NCBI RefSeq assembly: GCF_000010305.1
Contig: NC_012489.1
Span: 3,541,646-3,605,645, forward strand
Reading direction: 5' to 3'
Source: Gemmatimonas aurantiaca T-27
GTDB taxonomy: Bacteria; Gemmatimonadota; Gemmatimonadetes; Gemmatimonadales; Gemmatimonadaceae
Length of the DNA: 64,000 nucleotides
The notes under the pieces are model-generated. The model was not told the DNA's origin and ran no database searches. It was given only the letters and a program-made list of their open reading frames with translations. The position numbers and the translations under genes are program-made. This document shows positions 24,096-31,158 of the stretch, in pieces. How positions within the stretch are numbered: position 1 is the stretch's first letter; the number at the start of each line of letters is the position of its first letter.

Positions 24096-25408
24096 GCACC
24101 GGGCTTCGTTTCGCCGAACAGGCGATTGCCGCTTCGGTGGCTGACGCGCCGGGTTCGCTCAAAGCGTTGCGGACGGCGGGCGCCGAGGCGTTCAAGTCGC
24201 TGGGTTTCCCGACCACGCGTGAAGAAGACTGGCACTACACCAATGTGTCGGCCATCGCGTCGGCACAGTTCGACGTGGCGGCCGATCGTACGGCGGCCAG
24301 CGCGGTGGATGTTGCGGCGCTCGCACCGTACACCTTTGGTGGGACCTGGCCGCTCATCGTGTTCGTGAATGGTCGCTTCAGCGCAGCGCTCTCGTCGTTC
24401 GGCGCGTTGCCGGACGGGGTGCGCGTGATGCCGCTGACCCAGGCCGCCATCGACGAGCCGGAATTGCTGTCTCGCTTCCTCGGCACCGCCGTCACGCCGT
24501 CGCGCGATGGTTTCTCGGCGCTCAATGCCGCGTTTGCCGGTGAAGGCATGCTGGTGCACATCGCCAAGGAAATGGTGAGCGACACACCCGTGCACATCCT
24601 GCACGTGGTGGATGCAGCGGGCGCGAACGTCATGAGCCACCCCCGTCACGTACTCATTGCCGAACGCCACGCCAAGGCATCGGTGGTGGAGAGTTATGTG
24701 GGCTTGGCCGACGTGCCCTACTTCACGAATGCGGTCGTGGAAGTGTTCGTGGAAGACGGTGCGACGCTGCAACTCGTGCGCATTCAGCGCGAATCCCGGT
24801 CGGCGCAGCATGTCGGCACCGTGGAAGCGCGTCAGGGCCGTGACAGCCATTTCTTCGCGTTCACGTTCCAGACCGGCGCCGCGCTGTCGCGCAGCAACAT
24901 CTACACGGTACTGGCGGGAGAGGGCTGCGGCTGCACGATCAACGGTCTGTACATGCTGGGCGGTCAGCAACACGGCGACCACCAGACGCGTGTGGAGCAC
25001 GTGGCGCCCAATTGTTTCAGCCGCGAGCAGTACAAGGGGCTGTTGGACGAACGGTCGCACGGGGTGTTCAACGGCAAGGTGTATGTGCACCCCGAAGCGC
25101 AGAAAACCGACGGCAAGCAGACCAACAACACGCTGCTGTTGTCGCAGGACGCGCAGATCGATACCAAGCCGCAGCTCGAGATCTTCGCCGACGACGTGAA
25201 GTGCACGCACGGGGCCACCGTGGGTCGCATCGACGAGACGGCTTTGTTCTATCTCAAGAGCCGTGGTGTGAGTGCGGGATTGGCCCGTCAGCTTCTGATG
25301 TACGCTTTTGCCGCGGACGTGCTGGAAACGATCGATGTGCCGGTCATCGTGGATGCGCTGGAAACGCTGACGCTCGAGCGGTTCACGGGCGAGGCGCATA
25401 CGGTCTGA
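24092..25408 (+). CDS. sufD: Fe-S cluster assembly protein SufD
   Basis: SufD (438 residues) is the SufB paralogue completing the SufBC2D complex, thought to help iron entry and cluster formation. It starts at a GTG inside the sufC stop (GTGA). The N-terminal helical domain includes FPTTREEDWHYTNVS. The beta-helix core ends with the family-diagnostic DDVKCTHGATVGRIDETALF and YLKSRGVSAGLARQLLMYAF, including the conserved His. It is cytosolic. It is separated by seven bases from sufU. Confidence 0.95.
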   Translation: MSTGLRFAEQAIAASVADAPGSLKALRTAGAEAFKSLGFPTTREEDWHYTNVSAIASAQFDVAADRTAASAVDVAALAPYTFGGTWPLIVFVNGRFSAALSSFGALPDGVRVMPLTQAAIDEPELLSRFLGTAVTPSRDGFSALNAAFAGEGMLVHIAKEMVSDTPVHILHVVDAAGANVMSHPRHVLIAERHAKASVVESYVGLADVPYFTNAVVEVFVEDGATLQLVRIQRESRSAQHVGTVEARQGRDSHFFAFTFQTGAALSRSNIYTVLAGEGCGCTINGLYMLGGQQHGDHQTRVEHVAPNCFSREQYKGLLDERSHGVFNGKVYVHPEAQKTDGKQTNNTLLLSQDAQIDTKPQLEIFADDVKCTHGATVGRIDETALFYLKSRGVSAGLARQLLMYAFAADVLETIDVPVIVDALETLTLERFTGEAHTV

Positions 25409-25415
25409 GGTCGAC

Positions 25416-25898
25416 ATGAGCGACCTCCAGGAGCTGTACCAGTCGGTCATTCTCGATCACAACCGCAAGCCGCGCAACTTCGGTGAACTCACCGAGGCCA
25501 ACCGCGAAGCGGACGGCAAGAATCCGTTGTGCGGCGACGAAGTGCATGTGGCGCTGGTGGTCGAGGACGATGTCATCCGCGACGTGAAGTTCACCGGTCA
25601 TGGCTGCGCGATTTCCAAGGCCTCGGCGTCGCTGATGACCGCGGCGGTGAAGGGCAAGTCGCGCGCCGAGGCGGAAGCGTTGTTTCAGCGTTTCCACGCG
25701 CTCGTGCTTGGACAGGATGCCAATGGCGGCAAGGATCTGGGACAGCTCGTGGTGTTCTCGGGCGTTTCCCGGTTCCCGGTGCGGGTGAAGTGTGCGTCGC
25801 TGGCGTGGCACACCCTCAAGGCGGCGTTGGAACGGGCGCCGGACACATCGGCCGAGACGCCGGTGGCCGCCTCAAACGCGCCGATCAGCACGGAGTGA
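25416..25898 (+). CDS. sufU: SufU, zinc-dependent sulfurtransferase (first copy)
   Basis: SufU (160 residues) accepts persulfide sulfur from SufS and passes it to SufB. All three zinc/sulfur-transfer cysteines are present: NPLCGDEVHV (with the partner Asp), GHGCAISKASASLM and VRVKCASLAWHTL. The 18-21 residue insertion that separates SufU from IscU (after the second Cys, EALFQRFHALVLGQDANGG) is visible. A low-complexity Ala/Pro/Thr tail follows. It lies seven bases after sufD, and its stop overlaps the start of the Rieske gene (GTGA). A second SufU-like gene ends the operon. Confidence 0.94.
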   Translation: MSDLQELYQSVILDHNRKPRNFGELTEANREADGKNPLCGDEVHVALVVEDDVIRDVKFTGHGCAISKASASLMTAAVKGKSRAEAEALFQRFHALVLGQDANGGKDLGQLVVFSGVSRFPVRVKCASLAWHTLKAALERAPDTSAETPVAASNAPISTE

Positions 25899-26236
25899 GT
25901 GACCAGAGCGATACGTGGGCCTTCGTGCAGGCGGCCTACGTCGAGGACCTGGAAGACACGTTGCCGTTGGGCGTGGTGCTGACGGACGGTCGTCGGGTGT
26001 GTCTGGTGCGGGATGGAGAGTCGATCCATGCCGTGGAGGACCGATGCCCACATCGCGATTTCGCGTTGTCGGGCGGCGATGTGGTGGCACCCTGTGTGCT
26101 GGAATGTCCGTGGCATGGTGCGCGGTTCGATGTGCGCACGGGTGCGGTGTTGCAGGGCCCGGCAACCGACGCCATCGCGACCTTCGAGGTGCGCGTGGAG
26201 AACGGCATCGTGATGATCGGGCCGCGTCGTTCATGA
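25895..26236 (+). CDS. Small Rieske [2Fe-2S] ferredoxin in the suf operon
   Basis: A 113-residue soluble Rieske protein. It has both halves of the cluster motif, CPHRDF and CPWHGARFD (C-x-H...C-x2-H), in the fold of NirD/ferredoxin-type Rieske subunits rather than membrane cytochrome-bc Rieske proteins. It starts at a GTG within the sufU stop codon, so translation is coupled. Small Rieske proteins are a recurrent extra member of suf operons and probably supply electrons for cluster building or persulfide reduction. That role is inferred from context. Confidence 0.9.
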   Translation: MSDQSDTWAFVQAAYVEDLEDTLPLGVVLTDGRRVCLVRDGESIHAVEDRCPHRDFALSGGDVVAPCVLECPWHGARFDVRTGAVLQGPATDAIATFEVRVENGIVMIGPRRS

Positions 26237-26261
26237 AGGACCTACAGGAGTCGGATCGCTG

Positions 26262-27509
26262 ATGGATTCGCATACGCACTCGTCGATGCTGTCGTCACTG
26301 GCCCCGCGGGCGGACTTTCCGTTGCTGGCCGCCAATCCCGGGCTGCACTATCTCGATTCCGCGGCCACATCGCAGAAGCCCGCCGCCGTGCTCGATGCGC
26401 TGCGTGGCTTCTACGAAACCGCCAACGCCAATCCGCACCGTGGCGCCTATGCCCTCTCGGCCAAGGCAACCGATGTGTATCACGAAGCCCGCGCGACCAT
26501 CGCGCGATTCGTGGGGGTGTCGGACACCGACTGCCTGATCTTCACGCGTGGCACCACCGAAGCCATGAACCTGGTGGTCTCGAGCTGGGGGCGCGCCAAC
26601 GTGCAGGCCGGTGACGAAGTGGTGATCACCGCGCTCGAGCATCATGCCAACTTTGTGCCCTGGCAGCAGTTGGCGCGTTCCACCGGCGCCACCCTGCGCA
26701 TCGTGGAGCTCACACCGCAGCAGACGATCGATCTCGATCAGTTGCGATCGGTGGTGAATCACCGCACCAAGGTCGTGGCAGTCACGCATGTGTCCAACGC
26801 GGTGGGTGCCATCACCCCGCTGGATGAGGTGGTGCGTATCGTGCGGTCCCGTTCGAGTGCGGTGATTGCGGTGGATGGCGCCCAGGCGGTGCCACATCTG
26901 CCGGTCCACTTCGACGCGCTCGACGTGGACTTCTACGTGTTCAGCGGGCACAAGCTGTTGGGCCCTATGGGCAGCGGATGTCTGTTGGGTCGCCGCGCAC
27001 TGCTCGAAGCGATGCCGCCCTATCAGTACGGCGGGGACATGATCGAATGGGTGCGCGACACCGAAAGCACGTGGAACGTGTTGCCGCACAAGTTCGAAGC
27101 CGGCACGCCCAATGCGGCCGATGCCGTGGGGCTCGCGGCGGCCGTGACCTATCTCGACGGTCTCGGCATGGGCAACGTGCGCGCGCATGAACTGGCGCTG
27201 CTCGAACGCGCCGAAGCCAAGCTGTTGGCGCTGCCCGGTGTGACGGTATATGGCCCCCCTGTGGCGCAGCGCAGCGGCGTGCTGAGTTTCTCCATGACCG
27301 ATGTGCATCCACATGATCTGGCCACCATTCTCGACCAGCATGGGGTGTGCATCCGCGCGGGGCATCACTGCGCACAGCCGCTGATGCGTCGGCTTGGTGT
27401 GAGCGCCACGGCGCGGGCCTCGTTCTACGTGTACAGCGATGAGTCCGACGTGGACGCCCTGGTCGGCGCCCTCACGGCAGCGCAGTCACTGTTCTCGACC
27501 GCGTCCTGA
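26262..27509 (+). CDS. sufS: Cysteine desulfurase SufS
   Basis: SufS (415 residues) is the PLP enzyme that removes sulfur from cysteine as a persulfide. The PLP Lys is in FSGHKLLGPMGSG (residue about 230), the PLP-binding His/Asp region is EHHANFVPW and VDGAQAVPHL, and the active-site persulfide Cys is in RAGHHCAQPLMRR (residue about 370), the group II arrangement. Length and spacing are normal. A GGAG lies 11 bases before the ATG. It sits between the Rieske gene and the second sufU-like gene. Confidence 0.96.
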   Translation: MDSHTHSSMLSSLAPRADFPLLAANPGLHYLDSAATSQKPAAVLDALRGFYETANANPHRGAYALSAKATDVYHEARATIARFVGVSDTDCLIFTRGTTEAMNLVVSSWGRANVQAGDEVVITALEHHANFVPWQQLARSTGATLRIVELTPQQTIDLDQLRSVVNHRTKVVAVTHVSNAVGAITPLDEVVRIVRSRSSAVIAVDGAQAVPHLPVHFDALDVDFYVFSGHKLLGPMGSGCLLGRRALLEAMPPYQYGGDMIEWVRDTESTWNVLPHKFEAGTPNAADAVGLAAAVTYLDGLGMGNVRAHELALLERAEAKLLALPGVTVYGPPVAQRSGVLSFSMTDVHPHDLATILDQHGVCIRAGHHCAQPLMRRLGVSATARASFYVYSDESDVDALVGALTAAQSLFSTAS

Positions 27510-27528
27510 GCTTCCGGCGAGTGTTCGT

Positions 27529-27975
27529 GTGAGCGGCAAGGCCAGTTCGGCGTCCATTGCGGCGATGTACCAGGAAGCACTGCTGGCACACCATCGGGCG
27601 CCACACAATCGCCGGGACATGCCGGATGCCAACGCGTCGGCCGTGTTCAAGAATCCCGTGTGCGGCGACGAAATCCAGGTGTTCGTCCGCGTGGATGGCG
27701 GACATCTGGTGGATGTGTCGTTCACCGGGCGCGGGTGTTCGATCGCTACAGCGTCGGCGTCCATGATGACGGACGCCGTGATGGGGCTCAGCGTCTCTGA
27801 GGCGCAGGGGCTGTCTGCCGCGCTGGAGCGCACGCTGGTGTCGCCCGACGAGACAGTGGCTCTGCCGGACGTACTCGTGCCGCTCCGTAGTGTGGCGCCA
27901 TTTCCCGGCCGACACGGCTGTGTGCGTATGGCATGGCAGGCATTGCACCAGGCCGTGCAGAACGCGACGGAATAG
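27529..27975 (+). CDS. Second SufU-like protein
   Basis: A 148-residue paralogue of SufU at the operon's end. It keeps all three cysteines and the metal-site Asp (NPVCGDEIQV, GRGCSIATASASMM, GRHGCVRMAWQAL) and the SufU insertion, here VALPDVLVPL. It therefore looks functional, but it is quite diverged from the first copy. A GTG 19 bases after the sufS stop is used as start; MYQEALLAHHRAPHN, 13 residues on, is an alternative. Two SufU proteins around one SufS could serve different acceptors, for instance SufB and a tRNA-thiolation or other sulfur pathway. Confidence 0.85.
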   Translation: MSGKASSASIAAMYQEALLAHHRAPHNRRDMPDANASAVFKNPVCGDEIQVFVRVDGGHLVDVSFTGRGCSIATASASMMTDAVMGLSVSEAQGLSAALERTLVSPDETVALPDVLVPLRSVAPFPGRHGCVRMAWQALHQAVQNATE

Positions 27976-28061
27976 TCGCGCGTTCCCCCCCGGGCAGGTA
28001 AAATCTGGCAGTCCCGGTCCCGTCAATGCCGGAATCACCAGCCTCCCGGGAGTATCCCCCA

Positions 28062-28883
28062 ATGCGTATGTGGCGGCGCCTCGCAGTGGTCCTCAGTGGG
28101 CTTTGCCTTGGTGCACTGACCAGTACCACGCTCAGCGCCCAAGGCGTGACAGGACCGGCGTTTGTGCTGGGTTCCCTGCGCGCGGATTCCACCAAGACAC
28201 CGATCGTCGGCGCAGAGCTTGTCCTCACCAGTGTCGGACGCACAACGCGGACGGATTCGACGGGGGCGTTTGCCTTTCGGGAATTACCCTCCGGTCGGCA
28301 TCGCATGATGGTGCGCGCAGTGGGCTTTCAGACGATCACGGTCAACATGGACGTGCCGGCCGATGGCGTGGATGACGTGCACATGACCTTGAAGCGTGCC
28401 GTCAATGAGCTGGAGACAGTAGACGTCAAGGCGAGTGGCGGCATTCGCGCGTTCCTGCTCAACGGATTCGAAGAGCGTCGCAAGCTCGGCATCGGTCGAT
28501 TCCTCGACTCGACCGTACTGGGCGATGTCGACCCGAAACGCTGGGCGAGCGTGGTGATGGAAAAAATTCCGGGCGTTCGCCTCATCAACTATTCGGGCCG
28601 GCGTTCGTTTGCCAGCACCCGAGGAGCGATCTCATTTCGAGAGCGGCCCAAAGGGGACGCATTCGATCTCGCACAAGGCGCCCCCCCGAACTGCTACGTC
28701 CAGGTGATCGTGGATGGACTGCAGCGCTATGGAAGCCGCCCCGGAGAGCCGTTGCTGGATGTGAACAGCCTGGAAGGACCGTTTGTTGCCGCCGAGTACT
28801 ACACGGTCGCGGAGACACCGCTGCAGTTCAATCGCGAGGGCAATGCACCATGCGGCACATTGGCACTATGGACGGGACGTTAG
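28062..28883 (+). CDS. Secreted carboxypeptidase-regulatory/TonB-plug-like short protein (copy 1)
   Basis: A 273-residue exported protein. A signal peptide (RRLAVVLSGLCLGALTST, cleaved near LSAQ) is followed by a carboxypeptidase-regulatory Ig-like domain (about 30-115; TPIVGAELVLTSVGRTTRTD, FAFRELPSGRHRMMVRAVG). A plug-like domain follows, with FEERRKLGIGRFLDST, NCYVQVIVDG and AAEYYTVAETPLQFNREGN, ending CGTLALWTGR. It resembles the N-terminal third of a TonB-dependent receptor but ends before any beta barrel. Two close paralogues and a broken one follow in the same direction. The start used has GGGAG ten bases upstream; an ATG 36 bases earlier is possible. Confidence 0.8.
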   Translation: MRMWRRLAVVLSGLCLGALTSTTLSAQGVTGPAFVLGSLRADSTKTPIVGAELVLTSVGRTTRTDSTGAFAFRELPSGRHRMMVRAVGFQTITVNMDVPADGVDDVHMTLKRAVNELETVDVKASGGIRAFLLNGFEERRKLGIGRFLDSTVLGDVDPKRWASVVMEKIPGVRLINYSGRRSFASTRGAISFRERPKGDAFDLAQGAPPNCYVQVIVDGLQRYGSRPGEPLLDVNSLEGPFVAAEYYTVAETPLQFNREGNAPCGTLALWTGR

Positions 28884-29704
28884 CGGCAGCAAGGCGCGGT
28901 CTGCGGGCACTCGGCGCAGCACTGTGTCTCTGTGTACTGGCGGTAGACCGACTCGATGCGCAGCGCATCATCGGAACGGCCAAACTGAGTGGCGTGGTGC
29001 TGGTCGACTCGCTCGAACGGCCGATTGCCGGTGCCGAAGTGATTTTGCACAGTGTCGGCCTCTCCGCGCGCTCCGACTCGGCCGGTGAGTTTGCGTTCAG
29101 CAATCTCCCGACGGGACGTCACCGCCTCACCGTACGGGCTGTGGGCTATCAATCGGTGGCGGTGGATCTGGATATTCCTGCTGAGGGCCTCGAGAATCTC
29201 GATCTCTTGTTGCGGCCGGCTGCAACAGAGCTGAAACGCGTGGATGTGCGAGCCAAGGCTGTGCCCCACTATCTGGCCGATTTCGAAAGTCGCCGGAATC
29301 TCGGCATCGGCCGGTTCATGGACTCGACGACATTGTGGACCCATGGAGATCCCTCGCAGTGGGCACAGCGTCTAGTAGAACAAACGCCGGGTCTTCGGGC
29401 CGTGGGCTATGGCGCCAGCAAGGCCCTGGTCACGACACGGGGCATTGGCACATTTCGAAGGCTGCCCAGTGGTGATGTTTCTGATGTGCAGAGAGGAGCG
29501 CGACAAGCGTGTTATGCGCGCATCATCGTGGATGGGGTGATTCGGTACAATAGCCAGAATGAAGAGGGCCTGTTCGATGTCACCAATTGGAGTGGCCCCC
29601 CGTTCGTTGCGGCCGAGTTCTATACGTCAGCCCAGCTACCCGCCGAATTCAATCGCCTCGGCACCGTGAGCTGCGGCGCGCTGGTTCTATGGACCAGACG
29701 GTAA
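28850..29704 (+). CDS. Secreted carboxypeptidase-regulatory/TonB-plug-like short protein (copy 2)
   Basis: A 284-residue paralogue of the previous protein with the same architecture. It has a signal peptide (LRALGAALCLCVLAVDRLDA), an Ig-like regulatory domain (RPIAGAEVILHSVGLSARSD, RHRLTVRAVGYQSVAV), then FESRRNLGIGRFMDST, ACYARIIVDGVIRYN and AAEFYTSAQLPAEFNRLG, ending CGALVLWTRR. The ATG lies inside the end of copy 1 (34-base overlap) with a GAGGG nine bases before it. MDGTLAAARR, six residues later, is an alternative. The two genes are one transcription unit. The function is unknown. The two conserved cysteines could form a disulfide. Confidence 0.8.
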   Translation: MRHIGTMDGTLAAARRGLRALGAALCLCVLAVDRLDAQRIIGTAKLSGVVLVDSLERPIAGAEVILHSVGLSARSDSAGEFAFSNLPTGRHRLTVRAVGYQSVAVDLDIPAEGLENLDLLLRPAATELKRVDVRAKAVPHYLADFESRRNLGIGRFMDSTTLWTHGDPSQWAQRLVEQTPGLRAVGYGASKALVTTRGIGTFRRLPSGDVSDVQRGARQACYARIIVDGVIRYNSQNEEGLFDVTNWSGPPFVAAEFYTSAQLPAEFNRLGTVSCGALVLWTRR

Positions 29705-29716
29705 CCGAGCGGACCA

Positions 29717-29905
29717 ATGTGGTATGCCACGCTTCCGATGGGGATCGGTCGATTTCTCGATGCCACGGTCCTCCAGGTCACTGGTCCAGCCGACTGGGCG
29801 CAGCGACTTCTGCAGCACATACCCAATCTCCATCTTGCCGACGTAAGAGGGAATCACACGTTGTTCAGCTCTAGTGGTGCACTGGTACTTTGGACTCGTC
29901 GATAG
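29717..29905 (+). pseudogene. Decayed copy of the plug-like protein family
   Basis: A 62-residue frame consists only of fragments of its neighbours. MGIGRFLDATVLQ and DWAQRLLQHIPNL correspond to the GIGRFLDST and WAQRLVEQTPGL regions, and the end GALVLWTRR corresponds to the family's last residues. The signal peptide, the regulatory domain and the CYxxIIVDG block are missing. The simplest reading is a paralogue that lost its 5' half and an internal segment, leaving in-frame debris between copies 2 and 3. Confidence 0.65.
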
Positions 29906-29909
29906 GCGG

Positions 29910-30728
29910 ATGATTTTGCGGAGCGTACTGAAGGTTCTGGTTCTCACCGCCGGCATTTCCGCGTTCTCGGTGCTTGTGGCTTCACCCGCCTCGGCGCAGG
30001 AGACGCGTGTCAGTGGCGTGGTACAGGTATCCACGACGCAGCGACCGCTCGCCGGTGCGGAAATCCTCGTCGCGGGTACGGCCCTGCAAGCGCGCACGGA
30101 TTCGTTGGGCCGATTCGAGCTCGTTCCGGTGAAGCCGGGCCGCGTGCAGTTGGTTGTGCGTTCCCTCGGCCACCGCGAACACCTTCGTGAGCTCGAGGTG
30201 CCCGTGCACGGCGTGGAAGGCCTCGTGGTCCTGCTCGAGCCCATCACCGAACTGCAACGGGTCGAGACTCGCGCCGATCCCCTCGCGGGTAAGCCCAATC
30301 TGCGGGCGTTCGAAGAGCGAAAGAAGTTCGGGACCGGACGCTTCCTCGATTCCACGCAGCTCGGTTATCCGGATCCGTTGCTGTGGAATACGCTGCTGAC
30401 GCAACGCATCCCCGGACTGCGGCAGATCGCGGTTGGCAGCAAACGTGTGTACGCCTCTTCACGCGGCGCGGTGTCGATCAACCAGATGCCGCGCGGAGAC
30501 ATGATCGACCGGGGCAACCGAGCCCCGGTGGCGTGTTACATCGCAATCATCGTGGACGGCATTCGCCTCTATTCGAGCGGGCCCGACGAAACGTTGCTGG
30601 ACATCAATCGAATGGGTCTCGGTCGGGTCCTCGCGGCGGAGTATTACTCGGTCTCTCAACTACCTCCGGAATTCAATCGCAGTGGCACCGCTCCCTGTGG
30701 CACGCTGGTACTCTGGACGCAATACTGA
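29910..30728 (+). CDS. Secreted carboxypeptidase-regulatory/TonB-plug-like short protein (copy 3)
   Basis: A 272-residue member of the same family. The signal peptide (VLVLTAGISAFSVLVASPAS) ends at SAQ. The regulatory domain has QRPLAGAEILVAGTALQART and RVQLVVRSLGHREHLREL. The plug-like part has FEERKKFGTGRFLDSTQLG, ACYIAIIVDGIRLYSSG and AAEYYSVSQLPPEFNRSG, with the terminal CGTLVLWTQY. It is more diverged from copies 1 and 2 than they are from each other. It lies five bases after the broken copy and ends the array. Confidence 0.8.
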   Translation: MILRSVLKVLVLTAGISAFSVLVASPASAQETRVSGVVQVSTTQRPLAGAEILVAGTALQARTDSLGRFELVPVKPGRVQLVVRSLGHREHLRELEVPVHGVEGLVVLLEPITELQRVETRADPLAGKPNLRAFEERKKFGTGRFLDSTQLGYPDPLLWNTLLTQRIPGLRQIAVGSKRVYASSRGAVSINQMPRGDMIDRGNRAPVACYIAIIVDGIRLYSSGPDETLLDINRMGLGRVLAAEYYSVSQLPPEFNRSGTAPCGTLVLWTQY

Positions 30729-30791
30729 CCGTAGGCGGGGCGGACATGGAAGCTGGTTGACGCGATGCGTCGAGCCCATTCGATTTCAGAC

Positions 30792-31085
30792 ATGTACGCA
30801 CTCGCCCTCATCCGCTATCGCCGCCCGTTCGAAGAGGTGGCACCACATGTCGACGAGCATCGCGCCTATCTGCGCGAGCTCAAGGCCCAGGGACTGCTCA
30901 TTGCGTCCGGCCCCTTTGATCCGCGCTCCGGCGGCGGCCTGCTGCTGCGGGTCCCCGACGATGATGTGCACGGTTCACTCGATCGCATTCGTGATGGCGA
31001 CCCGTTCGTCAAACACTCGGTGGCCCAGTATGAACTGCTGCCGTGGGCACCGGTGATCGGCAAGGAAGACCTGGATCGATTGTAA
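30792..31085 (+). CDS. YciI-family protein
   Basis: A 97-residue cytosolic protein of the YciI superfamily, a dimeric ferredoxin-like fold. MYALALIRYRRPFEEVAPHV, the central RAYLRELKAQGLLIASGPFD with its catalytic-looking His/Asp pair region, and HSVAQYELLPW match the family. The function of most members is unknown; some are dehalogenase- or muconolactone-isomerase-like. A 27-base longer start is possible but MYALAL is the family norm. It is followed by a perfect bidirectional terminator. Confidence 0.85.
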   Translation: MYALALIRYRRPFEEVAPHVDEHRAYLRELKAQGLLIASGPFDPRSGGGLLLRVPDDDVHGSLDRIRDGDPFVKHSVAQYELLPWAPVIGKEDLDRL

Positions 31086-31098
31086 GGCCCACCAACAG

Positions 31099-31133
31099 AA
31101 CGCCCCCCGCGAGACGAACTCGCGGGGGGCGTT
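31099..31133. terminator. Bidirectional intrinsic terminator
   Basis: A perfect 15-bp stem, AACGCCCCCCGCGAG with its complement, closes a five-base loop. TTT follows on the plus strand. It lies between the convergent YciI and M28 peptidase genes. Confidence 0.85.
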
Positions 31134-31158
31134 TGTACTTCCCCGGGCCTGAAGCCGA

